This document shows positions 1-11,809 of a stretch of 64,000 bases of DNA, piece after piece. The stretch is from NCBI GenBank assembly GCA_027886175.1, contig JAJNNQ010000029.1, positions 6,070,501 through 6,134,500 of the forward strand. The letters run 5' to 3'. A program made the position numbers and the translations under genes. This stretch comes from Phylloscopus collybita (lineage: Eukaryota; Chordata; Aves; Passeriformes; Phylloscopidae). The notes below the pieces were generated by a model that saw only the letters and a list, made by a program, of their open reading frames with translations, searched no databases and was not told where the DNA came from. Every line of letters begins with the position of its first letter. Positions within the stretch are counted from its first letter, which is position 1.

Positions 1-1779
1 TAGAGAAGAAAAAATATTTCAGAAGTCAGATTTATCACAAATTAATTGGATTTTAAGCTTACAGAAATTTTTTGTTATATTTACACTCTTAGATTTGGAT
101 AATGAATATCTTCCTATAAATAAATTTGAGAAAAGTCCTGTTGCCTCAAAGAAAGAGTTGAAGCAGAAATTTTTGTTTACAATGACTTAAAATAAAATCT
201 TCATCCTGTGTGCATTTATTTCAGAAGCTTAACTTTACTCATGGGAATAAAAATACGATGCTTTATAGACAAAATTATTCATAAATTCTCCTTACGGAGA
301 TTTTCTCATATGTTTATACATTCGTTAAAGCCCAACCATGTGGGCTGGAATTTTACATACTGAATGTCCATTGCAGACTGCTCTCAATAATTTGTTCCTC
401 AACATTTCTTTGAAAGAAGTTCAGACATTTGCATTATTTCAGAGGGGAGATATTATCTATCTTATACCATGAAAAAGGCAAAACTTATAGTAGGAGTTTA
501 AAGCAAGATAGGTAAGGGTTGCATGTTCTGAGACACCATCACTGTGTGTTTGACTTTATAGTCTTAATGATTTTTTTAACCACTAATATTGTTGGGTTTT
601 ATTAAATACATAGAAAATGGGGTTGTGTTCAACAGTTCCGTTAGCAGTTCTAGAGTGTACAGCTGGGTCTTCAAGAAAAGCTAGACTTTTGGGAAATATT
701 GAATGTGTGTCTGCTTACAGATATGCAAGATGTGATTTTCCCCTCAATCAGCCTTCTTTCAGAAATATTTAAAAATCATCTGTTCATTAATAGTCATTTA
801 GGACCTTATGCCCCCTTACTTCACCAAAACCTCAAATTTCAAGGATAAATACAAATTATTATGCAGCAATAAGAAGAGTTCATGAAATAAGATATAAGAA
901 TTTAGCAGTCCTATCTTTATTGATTGAGACAATGCAAAGTGATTGTGTATCAAGATAAATTAGCATGCAACAATATGAGGAACAGATAAAATTTTCCATT
1001 TCTTGTCAGTACCAACATTGTTGACAGAAGAGCTTTTTGATGGTGTAGAATAGGTTTTTATTTAGGCAACTTTAAGTACATTTAAATGTGTAATTAATTT
1101 TTATATGAACACATTTGACATCAATAGAAAAATGTCATTATAGAGACCAATCAGTGATTCTTGAATTTCAAAGAAGTTTCAAGCAAAGGTGACAGATTTT
1201 CTATGTACCCTTTTTGCATGTTACCCTCTTTCAAAAACACTAGATTAAAAAGATAGTGTATACATTCCTCAAAAAAACCCCAAACAAACCAAAACAAACA
1301 AACAAAAAACCCCACAACCAATATGTTCATTTAGATTCAACTAGATTATAAATTCCATATTTTTAATGGTACAAAACATTTTCCTATTACCAAGTTCTCA
1401 CAATATATTGTGTCAGCATTATAACAAAACAACTTTTACTGGCAAATTCATGTTGAAAATTTTGACTCCTGATGTTTTAAAGGACCTAATGAACTTCTGA
1501 ATAATGTGTTGTATTTGGCATATTATAAGCACACACTGCATAAGGTATTTCAAACTTCATATATATACACATGATGCATACTAGTTTGTGAATATCTGCG
1601 CATGGGCAACATCACGTACTTTGGCAGGTACTCTTCTAAAAAAAAGATGCTACCTGCAAATACTCTTCATACGTTTATCTTTGCCTTTGTTATTCTTTTT
1701 ACTTTAAAGTCTTTTTTTTTCCCCCAAATTTCTGTATGTCCTTTATCCAGATAGTGTCATTGATGTCTGACAAGAGGGA
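1..1779. other. AT-rich unique DNA, no gene seen
   Basis: I see no coding region, RNA gene or recognisable transposon here. The only structured part is an A/C-rich low-complexity patch around 1268-1319, made of AAAC and ACCCC-type words. The last six bases (1774-1779, GAGGGA) are the left target duplication of the LTR that follows. Confidence 0.6.
1268..1319. repeat. A/C-rich low-complexity patch
   Basis: Runs of A are interrupted by CCCC, AAAC and CAAAC words, so the complementary strand is T/G-rich. Similar patches recur near 20,290-20,440, 59,580-59,680 and 62,911-62,960, and the opposite orientation is at 53,460-53,620. No longer repeat unit is visible. Confidence 0.6.
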
Positions 1780-1981
1780 TGTTGCCACAATTTGTGCCTG
1801 CCATGTTTTGGTTTTAGGGAATTCTGTTCCCAGGGACTGAAACTGGTAAACAAGGTCACACATTGTAAACTATCGTGTTTTCCACATTTGTTCCCAGAGG
1901 AGGGACTTCGCGTGGTGGTCTCTGGAAGTGACCAATGGTTCCCAGGGGCCCCACCTCTAAGGTGGGCACATTTGTAAAAAG

Positions 1982-1989
1982 TATAAAAG
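1982..1989 (+). promoter_or_regulatory. LTR TATA box
   Basis: TATAAAAG lies inside the short-family LTR and is conserved at the matching place in the second copy (54,972-54,979). Transcription would be expected to start about 25-30 bp downstream, near 2010. Confidence 0.7.
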
Positions 1990-1999
1990 AAGCTTGGAA

Positions 2000-2005
2000 A
2001 ATAAA
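2000..2005 (+). terminator. LTR polyadenylation signal
   Basis: AATAAA begins only 18 bp after the start of the TATA box. It therefore sits upstream of the expected RNA start, which implies a U3-located poly(A) signal and a very short R region. The spacing is 19 bp in the other copy. Confidence 0.65.
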
Positions 2006-2091
2006 CCTGGGGCTCCTCCTCTTGAGGGGTCCACAGCAGCCTTCTGTCCACTCCGTGTCTCCCTTCATTGTGTCCCACAGCGACAGAGGGA

Positions 2092-2456
2092 AGGGTACAG
2101 AAAACTCTCATTTGAAAATAATGAAGATTATAATGTGATGGTTTAATTCTTCTTTAGTAAAGGATTTATTTATTTAATAATAAATATCATTACTACTTTT
2201 AATAAAGTCAAGAATTCTGTCAAAACTTGAATTGATCTTAAAATTCTATTTTTCTGTCAGATTATGTTCTATTTTTCTGTCAGGTAGCTTCTATAGCACT
2301 TCCAATAAACTATATATTATGGTTACATCTTTTGCACAGATTTCAACTTGCAGCTTCAGTGCAATGGTACTACCTTTACATAGTACTAGTCTAAAATATG
2401 TGTTTACATCAATTGATTTCAAGGCAGTCACTGATCATAGGTGTCTTTTATTAAGT
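2092..2456. other. Unique spacer between two LTRs
   Basis: AT-rich sequence with no recognisable gene. It contains a short local repeat of TTCTATTTTTCTGTCAG around 2244-2283. The last five bases (TAAGT) are the left target duplication of the next LTR. Confidence 0.55.
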
Positions 2457-3168
2457 TGTCCTGGGTTGTGGAGCCGGGTTTTGTGTATTCTATTTTCATT
2501 TGTTTGAAGGCCTGACGCCTCATCTTAATAGGCCATTAGCACCTTCCCAGCCTGTACCTTTCCCTCCAGAGCGGTGCATCTGCATTTCTATCACCCTATT
2601 TCGAGATACATCACATCCCCATGGCAGTGGGGGACAGGCAGTTTTTGCTGTCTGGATAAACGGAGACTCACAGACAGGAGAGCTGCTAGTTCTTCACCCG
2701 ATTTCCCGGGAGGAAGACCGGACCTCATCTCACCAGATTCCATCTCACTATTCCCGGATCCCCTCCTCATCATCACCAGACCCCCTCCTCACCACCCCTG
2801 GATCTGCTTTTCTACAGGATCATCTCTGCTCCTACAGAATCACGTCTGCCACTTCAGAAGGACTCACTTTTGGACTGCTTTCAACACCCTGAATCACAGG
2901 GTGTCAGGTTGCAGCTCTGACTCTGTCAGGATTTTCCAAAATTGTTGTTTATTTGTTTATTTGCTTGTTTGGTTGGGTGGTTTTGTTTCCTATTACATTT
3001 GTATTGTTAATATTCCTAGTAAAGAACTGTTATTCCTATCTCCAACATCTTTGCCTGAGAGCCCTTGATTGCAAAATTATAATTCGGCGGGGTGTGAGGG
3101 GTTTATATTCTCCATTCTAGGGGAACCCCAGTTTCCCTGGCAGAAACCTGTCTTTCCAAACCAAGACA
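2457..3168 (+). mobile_element. Solo LTR, long family (copy 1)
   Basis: This is a 712-bp solo LTR that starts TGTCCTGGG and ends AAACCAAGACA. It is bracketed by the perfect 5-bp repeat TAAGT (2452-2456 and 3169-3173). Its middle and 3' parts match the LTR that begins at 63,356: both have TTTTGGACTGCTT.CAACACCCTGA, CAGGGTGTCAGGTTG.AGCTCTGACTC, and TAATATTCCTAGTAAAGAACTG. The likely poly(A) signal is the variant AGTAAA at 3018-3023. The open frames at 2500-3068 lie wholly inside the LTR and I do not regard them as genes. No internal retroviral sequence flanks it. Confidence 0.85.
3018..3023 (+). terminator. Variant LTR poly(A) signal (AGTAAA)
   Basis: AGTAAA sits in the block shared with the LTR at the window's right end (CTAGTAAAGAACTG). 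Its position in the 3' third of the LTR suits a polyadenylation signal, but no canonical AATAAA is seen close by. Confidence 0.45.
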
Positions 3169-3173
3169 TAAGT

Positions 3174-3640
3174 GAAACACAGAAAGCAGTAGTGACATTA
3201 CCATAGCAGAAGATTTGATCTCAGGTCACAGACCATTCTGTTTTAAGGTACATTGTCGAATTCCTGCTGATATGCCATTTGAACTGTGTAAAATGTGGGA
3301 GCAGCACTGACAGAGCAAATTTGGTTTTGAGAATGGTATTGTCCTCTTTTGTCCCAGAAAAAAAAAAGGAGATTTTCAGTCACTTTCTGTATGATTTTAT
3401 AGCATATGGAGGAGTGTTTCAGCCTAAAATTCTGTAATTTTATTCTTTATATGTATTAATGTTATTTTCTTATAAGACTATTACTAACATTAGGGGAACT
3501 AAACAACTGCTCAGAACTATACACACACTTCAATTTCTGAAGCATCAGATCCCCAATCTTCTTTAATAATGTCAATTAGAGTCTTATACAGAAAAATGTC
3601 AAAACAGCCTTAAATAAAAACGTCAAAATTATAGCATTAT
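3174..3640. other. Unique AT-rich spacer
   Basis: No coding, RNA or repeat feature was recognised between the LTR and the CR1 tail. Confidence 0.55.
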
Positions 3641-4115
3641 TAAGTTGGGGAAAGGCCTCTAGGGTCTCTAAGTCCAACCTTTGACCAAATACCAGCACAC
3701 CAATTAACCCCAAGCACCAAATGCCATGTCCAGTCATTTCTTGAACACTTCCAGGGGTGGTGACCCCACCAGCGTCCTAGAAAGCCCATTCCAATGCTTA
3801 ACCACCCATTCAGTGAAAAAAAATTTCCTGATCTTCAGTCTGATTCTCTCATGGTGTAGACTGAGACTGTTTCTACTCGTTCTGTCACCAGTTGCCTTGG
3901 AGAAGAGGTAAATATCTGTCTTGCTGCACTTTCCTTTCAGGTAGTTCTAGAGAGCTGTAAGGTTTCCCTTGCACCTTCTCATCTCTATGTTAATGGAGGA
4001 TTAATTAATTGAGGATGTTAATGCCCAGCTCTCTCAGCCTCTCCTCCTAGGATGTACTCTCTAGACCCTACACCAGCTTTGTTGCCCTTCTCCAGACATG
4101 CTCTAGCAACATAAT
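3641..4115 (-). mobile_element. CR1 LINE 3' fragment
   Basis: Read on the minus strand, this is the 3' end of a CR1 retrotransposon. The plus strand shows the reverse complement of typical CR1 text: AAAGGCCTCTAGGGTC..TAAGTCCAACC, TTGAACACTTCCAGGGGTGGTGACCCCACC, a CTGTCACCAGTTGCCT.GGAGAAGAGG block, then a CTTCTCCAGACATGCTC block. The terminal octamers are lost and the copy is diverged. It is 5'-truncated, as most CR1 copies are, and encodes nothing intact. Confidence 0.85.
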
Positions 4116-7100
4116 ACCTTTTTTCCCCAAGACTGAAAAGTAAAAGGTATTTTGCAAATATAAGCCTGCTCATTGTTTATACTTGCTAAATGAATTAAGA
4201 CTAAAGAACAGCATAGAACAAATGGAAATTTGGGAACACTGACATTAAAATGGTTTTTTGATAACAAGTTCAGTTTGGCAGAGTCTTGCTATTTTGTGAA
4301 ATAATGATTGCTGAGCTTGAAACAGGCCTACTGTCAGATGTACAGAATTGTTGCAGATAAGAGAGTTTGAGTTCACTCAAGTATCTTAGTTTCTTGTATA
4401 AATACATTTAGTTTCTTAAATAAATATATGAAGGTAGAAATTTAACTGATTTTATTTTGCTTTTAGGTATAAAGCCATGAAAAATATATTGAGGCTTATA
4501 GGTTCATACAGTTGGATCTGAGAGATGAATTTCTTTATAGATCTTCCGCATGCACCAAAATAACTGAATATGTGTTTTTATTGGATGGGAGGAAATGTTT
4601 GTGCTGCCAGCTCATATTCACATACAGTGTTGCTGTTTAGAAAATGTACAGAAGGCTGGAGAATGCTACCAAATGTCTTACAGAGCCTGTCACTGAACAT
4701 GAACATTCAAAACTTTCACACCAGTTCCTACCTACTGAAGGTGAAAACTATGTGTGCATAAGGGAGGGCTTGTCATTATCATGAGGTTCTCTTGAGCTCT
4801 GCAGAGTGTGACAGCTGAAGTATAAGGTGTCCAGTGAGAACATCTCCTCCTTACACTCAGAGCAGGGTGTGGCAGCCAGCTGGGTGCCGTGACATCACAC
4901 TTGGGCTGGGCAGCTGGTGCACTTGGTTTTGCATATCACTGCCTGATATCCTCACACTGCCTTATCAAGTTGGTAAATTACAGGTACTTTACTTTTGTCC
5001 TAAAAGCCAAGTTAAATGAAATAGGTATCATCTGTGAGCTGAACTCTAGGCTGTCATTTTTGAAAACAATGAGATAACTAAAAGCTTCCACTTTTGTTTG
5101 CCTTCTCCTGTGTTTCACATTATGTTCCACATAAATGGAGTCTCATGGTAAGTTTCAGTAGAGAATTTTTTGTGCAGTTCTTCCCAGATTTCCTCCACCT
5201 CTGTCATTGTCATCCATTAAAATATATATACACAAATCAAAACAGTAAATAGCAAACAAACAGCGGCAACAATTTAACATCCCTCATATTTCTTTAATAG
5301 GAAATAGGATTGCTGAGAGCATGGAAGATTTGTTTGGTAAACAACTTTAGATTTATAAACTAGGTGCTATTCTGACAGTAAGACATCTAAAACTTCCTAG
5401 TTAAGAAAAGATGTTCCCTTCTATTCTTGAAATTAAAAAAACCCCAACTTTACCTTGTTTCTAGTTTTTGAAAATACTTTGTTTTGATGCTTATTTCTTG
5501 GAGTTCATATTTTTTTGCATTTAAAAAATAGATTTTAAAAATTAGATTTTTAAAAAAAAAAGACATTTCTCAGCCAAATAAGTTATTTATTCTTATTTTT
5601 TACCTTGAAATAGAATTCTTACACAGTATCTGTGACAACCTGCAGCAACCCACTCCTTTAAAGCATTCTGGTAAAGGTTTCTCTAGGAATTTCTTTGTCT
5701 AAATTTTCTGTTGAGGTAAATATGGATATTACATATTTCTCCTGTAATTTGTTTTAAAACTTACCATCCATATGAAAATTATCACATTTGTTTTATGCAT
5801 ACACTCCAAATAAAATCTTTTCCAAGTCTTCCTCTACTGATTACATAATATTGTTTTGAATATTTCAGAAGCATTCCTTTGTCATACTGATCATATTAAC
5901 ATTTTCCACTTCCCATATAAACATGGAGAATGAACACTTAAATAACCTGGATACATTCTCTAGCTTCAAGGAGTCATAGCAGCTGTCCCAGACATTAGTA
6001 ATTAAAAAACAAAACAAAATGAAAAACCATTAGACTTTGATTAGCTTTCAGACAAAGCGTGAAACTCCTTGTAAGTCGCATCTATGTCCTGCCACTACAG
6101 TGAAGGAAGAACAGATGTTCCATATTGAACAGGTAATAGAAAAAGAAAAGCTTTAAAAGTTCAAGAACAGAGGGGTGAATTTCTGTAAGCAGTGGGTGTG
6201 TTTTACATCTGATCGTGGTTTAAGGTTGCCAGTTTTCAAAGAGAAACACTGTTAGGTCACTGAAGTCCATAGAAGTACGTGTTTTCTTTCTCCTGTTATA
6301 TTGTTTAAGGAAGTGAATCAAGAGCTAAATATTCCAGCTAGTGGGCAGAGGTAGGCTTCTATTATGCTTGTATTGTTCTGACACAATTCTCAGTGCAGTG
6401 AGTAAGCGATTTGTATGAGAACTGAAGTCACTAAGTGTAGTTTCCAAGTTCTGCCTTAAATGGTTTCATATGTTTGCCAGAATCTGGGTTGCTTAAGGAA
6501 TAACTGGAAAGGAAAAAATCAGGAACATTGATTTTCCTTCTCCTTGGCTTCCCTTCCACTTCTGATGTTGGGATTCTTTTTTTCCCCTTCCATGTTCATG
6601 CTCTGTAGACTGCTAATACTGTTTCTTTAATTTCTCTTTCCTCCTGATTTTTTCCTGGCTATCACTCTCTGAGTTTAATAGTTCTAATAGTTCCAAGGTA
6701 AAAACTATGCCTTTGGACATTCATAGAGATGATGCTACCCTTTGGAATAAAGTCTACAGTTGCTCCTTAGTTTTGAATATCCAAAGGATTTTGGAGGAAA
6801 GGTATAAAAAGTATTATTTCTTTTCCTCTACAGTTTTTTGCAATATATGCATTTTGATGCATTATACACATGTAATACATAACTATGTACAATTAGAGTA
6901 TTGTTATTTATATGTATATGCTATTGTATTTGGTGCATGGGCTGTTTAGGTATAAAATATACTCATATACTTATCAATATATGCATTGATAGGAATTCTA
7001 CATTTGTCATAGATTTAAGGAGTGGTTATGCCCAGATTTTGCAAACTCTATTTCTATATTTTTCTAGATCTCTATTGACATGGCGCACTGAGGGCTTAGT

Positions 7101-7899
7101 ACAGAAGCTCAGAATAACCATAAAAACAAAGTTAAGGGAAATATTCTTAAGCTATACTGGATAATGTGAAGTTAATTGCTGGTTTTTGCCATTTATATGA
7201 AGTTCTTATAACTCAGATACTAAAATAAAATAGCAAAATATCTGTTAACTAGGTCACATGCAATAATTTCCAACTGCAGGAACATTTGACCAATGCTATA
7301 TAAAGTTTTGTACCTTTATTTCCCTCTCTGTGGCTATGACATTTTTGGATACCATTTTATTAATTGTTCTGCTGCTGAATCACCATTTAAAATGTTTGTT
7401 GGTTGTTTTGGGGGATATCAAAACAGAAATGTGCACAGGTTTCACCCAGATTATTGTTTTCAAGTTATATTTAAGATCAGAGAGATGCACCATATTGCCA
7501 AATGTACTAAACATTGCTGCAAAAGCAGGTAGCAGTGTGACAATAAACCCAGAGAAAATGGTTTAAAAAATCTACTAAAATTATTAAGAACCTTAGAGTC
7601 CATCTAAATTGTAATTTTGAATATTGCTTCTAATCTGTTTTTATGTACCTACACAGTAGACCTACTTCAAACACGAATATTTTGATATTTTGCATTTAAA
7701 AAGCAAATGGATAGAAAAAGTGAAAACAAGTCAAATGCAAAATTGAAGTACAAGCAAAATTTGTCTAATACCATTTGATTTCATTGACTATAAAATTGCT
7801 CTTGGCTATGAGATACCTTCCATCTAACTTTATTTGTCTGTGTCACCAACCTGGCAGTATTCTACAATGACACAACTACTTGGGTGCTTGTGCACCTGC
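4116..7899. other. Unique AT-rich DNA, no gene seen
   Basis: This 3.8-kb stretch holds no coding region or transposon that I recognise. It has A/T low-complexity DNA at about 5518-5562 and 6838-6990. All open frames are 87 codons or fewer and show no domain signature, so I treat them as chance. Confidence 0.55.
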
Positions 7900-8367
7900 A
7901 ATTCAGCAAGGATTTTGACTATGCGTATCATAATATGCATCGCATAATTTGCATCTTGTATGCAAATTCAGGAAGTGTGGTCTGGACGAGTGGACAGTAT
8001 AAGATGACTTGAGAACTAGTGGAATGGTAGATCTCAAAGGGTCATAATCAGTGGCACAGGGTCTAGCTGCAAGCCTGTCACTTCCTGACATAAGTGGTGT
8101 CCCCCAAGAGTTCTGTACTAGTGTTTAACTTATTCATTGATGATTTGCACAAAGAGACAGATGCCTCCTCATCAGGTCACTCATGACACAGAGCTGGGAG
8201 CAGTGGCCAATACCCCAGAGTACTGTGCAGCACCTCAGAAGGGCCTCAATTGAGTGGTGAGATGGGCAGAGGAACCTTCCAAAGTTCAGTAAAAGCATAG
8301 GTAGAGTTCTTCACTGTGGAGGAGTAACCCCAAGCATCAGCCCAGGCTGGGGGCGGATCTAAGGAAA
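7900..8367 (+). mobile_element. CR1 LINE fragment, left part (split by LTR)
   Basis: Plus-strand CR1 ORF2 remnant. Recognisable CR1 stretches in order are AGCAAGGATTTTGA (reverse-transcriptase motif A region), TCAGGAAGTGTGGTCTGGACGA, GGTGTCCCCCAAGAG, and GGAGGAGTAACCCCAAGCATCAG followed by CAGGCTGGGGGC. Stops and indels interrupt the frame. The text breaks at 8367 and resumes at 9004 (GGAAAGCAGCTCTGAGAAGGA), so one CR1 copy is split by the LTR in between. Confidence 0.85.
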
Positions 8368-9003
8368 TGTCGTAGACATTCTGGTGCTTCTATCCCCAAT
8401 TGTCTGTTCTGTTTGTGCTGTTTATTGAGTTCTGTACCTTTAAAATGGTTCTGGGAGCGAAGGGGGAGAAAGAAGCAGCAGCAGTTTGTTTTGAGAAAAC
8501 TGCCTGACTCCCACACGGCCTGGCTCCGGCGTTTGTCTGAGGCACGGACAGCGGTGGGATAGAGATCTCCTGTGCTTTTGGTTAGTTTTAGCTAGCTAGG
8601 GTAGAGAAGCTCCCTGGACTTCTTTTTCCTTTTCCTTGGGACTGTTTCAATCTGCTCTGGACTGAAAACCCCAGAGGAGCAGCGAGGGCTGGCACCTGCG
8701 GCCGCCGGGCCTGGCCCTACGGAGGGAGTGGGGCTGGTGAGAGGCTGAGGGAGCTGAGCTGCACCCACGGCAAGGACTGCCTCCGTTTGCCATCTCTCTT
8801 CGGAGTGGTGAGAGGTTTTATTGTTCGATATTATTTATTCTTTGTGCTTGTGGCATCTTGTTTGTTAAATAAATAGGTTTTTCCACTTTCCTTCGAGGAG
8901 GTTCTTTTTCCCGGACTGGCTGGGGGGAGGGGCCATTTGGGTGTGCTTTCCAGACGAACCCTCCATTGGAGGTTTCCTCCCAAATTTGCCCTAAATTAGG
9001 ACA
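8368..9003 (+). mobile_element. Solo LTR nested in CR1
   Basis: This is a 636-bp LTR beginning TGTCGTAGACATT and ending TTAGGACA. It is flanked by the perfect 5-bp duplication GGAAA (8363-8367 and 9004-9008). Removing it and one repeat restores a continuous CR1. It has a GC-rich middle (about 8500-8790, including CGGCCGCCGGG), a possible TATA-like TTTAAAAT at 8439-8446, and AATAAA at 8868-8873. The 5-bp duplication fits ERVL-like or other 5-bp integrators. The family name is not certain. Small frames inside it (8818-9057 minus and others) are incidental. Confidence 0.88.
8868..8873 (+). terminator. LTR poly(A) signal
   Basis: AATAAA in the 3' third of the nested LTR, followed by a T-rich stretch (GGTTTTTCCACTTTCCTTC). 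This is the usual arrangement for the R/U5 boundary of an LTR. Confidence 0.6.
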
Positions 9004-9650
9004 GGAAAGCAGCTCTGAGAAGGACCTTGGGGTCCTGGTGGACAACAAGATGTCCATGAGTCAGCAGTGTGTCCTGGTAGCCAATAAGGCCAATGATGTC
9101 CTGGGCTGCATCAGGAAGATCATTGCCAGCAGGACCAAGGTGGAGTGATTCTGCTCTTCTACTGTGCCTTGGTGAGGCACAACTAGATTGTTCCTCATGA
9201 CAAGAGAGACATGGAGCTCCCGGAGAGAGTCCAACAGGGGACTTCAAAAATGATTGGAGGGCTGGAGTTGCTCAGGTATGAGGAAAGTCTGAGGGAGCTG
9301 GACCTGTTCAACCTCAAGAAGATAAGACTGAGAGGGGATCTTATCAATGTAAGCAAAATCTGAAGGGATGCTCTTCTTGGTGATGCTGAGCAATAGCACA
9401 AAAGGCAATGGATAGGAACTGATGCATAGGAAATTCCACCTAAATATGAGGAAGAACTTCTTAACTTTGCAGATGACTGTGCACTGGCACAGATTGCTCA
9501 GAGAGGTTGTGGGGTCTCCCTCACTGGAGAAACTCAGGAACTGTCTGGACATAACGCTGTGCAATATGCTCCGGCATAACCCTGCTTGAGCCGGGAGTTT
9601 GGACTAGATGTCCCCCTGTTGTCCCTTCAAATGTGACTGATTCTGTGATT
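9004..9650 (+). mobile_element. CR1 LINE fragment, right part with 3' end
   Basis: Continuation of the CR1 that begins near 7900. It shows CTTGGGGTCCTGGTGGACAACAAGATG, the CTGGGCTGCATCAGGAAGATC block, and a CTCAGGTATGAGGAAAGTCTGAGGGAGCTGGAC block. It ends in the CR1-type terminus GATTCTGTGATT at about 9639-9650. Frameshifts and stops make it non-functional. The copy is 5'-truncated but keeps its natural 3' end. Confidence 0.88.
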
Positions 9651-11809
9651 AGTCTGTCACTAACGATCACCATATAAAATTGTTACAACTTCTACAAGGG
9701 AGAAATCACCACATACTTTGCATATGTTTTTAATAATATTAGCTTCAAATTATCATAAATAAGAGAGGAGAAGAATCCTGTGACTGAAAGTTTACATCTT
9801 GTTATTTTATATTTATACACTTCAAGAAGAAGTACTTTTCAAGGAAGAAAATCTTTTAAAGAAGCATAATTTTCTGTGTTCTGATTACAGTTCATTTAAT
9901 ACACAAGAAAAGATCAGATCAAAATTCAGTGGAATTTCTGAATCACAGTTCTTACCTGTCATAAAATTACAAGAATTGTTGAAAGAGAGCTTTGTCTACT
10001 CGTAACAGGTAAAGAAGAAAAAGAAGAAGGAAAAAAGAGAATGAACTTTGCCAGCTATAGCGAAAATAAGAGGGCATGGTTTTGCTCACATCTTTTATTT
10101 TTCATGGAAATGGATACTGAAATCCCCTGGAATTGTAGTGCAAAAGCCAAAATCTGCACATCTGAGCAAATTCAGATTAAAGATTGATTTACAAAACTAT
10201 ACAGGAAAAAAGGTTATGTGTACTTCATTACTCAACTGTGAATGCAGGGAAGCAGGGCAAGACTTATGCTGCAGATTAGCCAGAAAGCAGTTTATCAGTT
10301 TGTGATTCATCAGACTCTAGATGATGGATACTCACTTCAGAGAAAGCAACTTTTTAGGCCTGCTGAATGCTGGCTAGTTTTGTTTTACATATGTTTATAA
10401 CTGTGTGTGTGTTTGATAGAGTTCATATGGATTGATTCATATGAATATTTCAATATTTTCTACTATAAATTCACTTTTAAGAAAGCATTTTCTTGAAGAA
10501 TTATCACTTTGTTATTTTGAGTAGTAACTGCCTCAATTCTCTCTCCAGAAAAAGAGAAGACATTGTGTATTTTACACTACACTGGAAGATAAGTAATTTT
10601 GCCTACTCCAGTCAAGGTCCCTGTACAGATCAAAATTCCTGAAAGGAGTAAAGAGGGCAGCAACAGGCTTCATTTGTTGTTGTTGTTGTTGTTGGAGGTG
10701 AGAGCTCTCTGGTACACTAGTTCATATCTGGCTCCAGTGAAATGATAGTAAATGTTCTTTGAAAGGATGTTAATGTCAGGACTGAGTGGAAGACAGTACA
10801 ACTATGTCAGGTTTTCCTCTTCCTATTTTGGATTCCATAACTGTGGGAAACTCTTTTTTAGGAGTTTCTGCTTGTGAGGGGAGGTTGATTTTTTTTTTAA
10901 GTTTAGTACTAGGGTTGAAAAGAAAAATGAGACTCATAGCTTTGGTTTTTAGAGCTGTTTATTTTATTTTTTATTTTAATTTTTGCTCGCTGCTGAAACT
11001 TGGCTTAACATGCTAGAAACATGGTGAAAAAACCCTCCCGGACACAGGATTCTAAGGTTTTTAAAGATTTTTCACCTAATTAATTTTTAAAACATGCTAT
11101 GTTTACAATCTATTTCTAATTATTTTAAACACGCAATTTATGTGTTAAGTTTATTTTACTAATGTTTTTTGCTAGTGTCATAGCAGAAAGTGGAGCAGAA
11201 GAAGAGGAAGAACATGAGATACAGTCTAAAATTTTGTTTTGTTTTTTCACTAAAAACTTAAAACTACATATTTTTATTTTGTGACAAACTAAACTACTAC
11301 CTCTTTTTCTACTTTCATTGTTTTTAACTAATTTTTGAGTGTTGGAAGGGTTTTTTATTTTTTTATAGGTTTTTTTAATGTTTTTTAATGGACAGGTAGT
11401 GTTTTCTTGGGGTCCCAGCTGGGGTCTCAGACCCTTTAGGGCAGCACAAGGACTTTTCCACGTGGCTGGGACTCCCAACACATAACCAAAAGTGAAAATG
11501 AAATATTGTTCCAGGTGGATACCACTAGTATTTTGAACTGTTGACCTCTGTGAAGACCATACCTTTCACAATCTCTGTCCCCATGCGGAGCTGGGAAGTC
11601 ATCTTTTCTTTCCTTCACAACTGTGCATTTACCTTCTCTCATGCCCTTTAAAGGCATGATAGACTAGACAGACAGTATTAGGCAAAAGCATCATCACTTT
11701 GAGCTGAATTTGAGTTAATACTTCAGTTACCGAGACAAACTTCTGAAGGATTTGATTCAGAGTGTTGTCAAAGTGAAACATTAGCAATAGATGGTTAAAG
11801 CGGCAGTAG
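9651..11809. other. Unique DNA with small simple repeats
   Basis: No gene or transposon was recognised. A purine run lies at 10,011-10,041 and a TTG microsatellite at 10,673-10,694. The open frames at 9799-10,305 and 11,125-11,481 are AT-rich and carry no signature. Confidence 0.5.
10673..10694 (+). repeat. (TTG)7 microsatellite
   Basis: About seven uninterrupted TTG units, followed by GAGGTGAG. Confidence 0.9.

Larger units (their letters stand above)
1780..2085 (+). mobile_element. Solo LTR, short family (copy 1), ERVK/class II-like
   Basis: This is a 306-bp solo retroviral LTR that starts TGTTGCC and ends GCGACA. It is flanked on both sides by the perfect 6-bp direct repeat GAGGGA (1774-1779 and 2086-2091). 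It shares most of its length with the LTR at 54,778-55,068, including GGGAC.GAAACTGGTAAACAAGG, a CCACCTCTAAGGTGGGCACA block, the TATA box, the poly(A) signal and a CATTGTGTCCCACAG tail. No gag, pol or env lies beside it, so it is what remains after recombination between two LTRs. A 6-bp duplication together with a poly(A) signal in U3 fits class II (beta-like) retroviruses. The open frames in it (for example 1743-2111 minus) are incidental. Confidence 0.87.

Noticed and set aside
2500..3068. 130- and 164-codon frames
   Set aside because: Both lie entirely inside a solo LTR with defined target duplications, and overlap each other in different frames.
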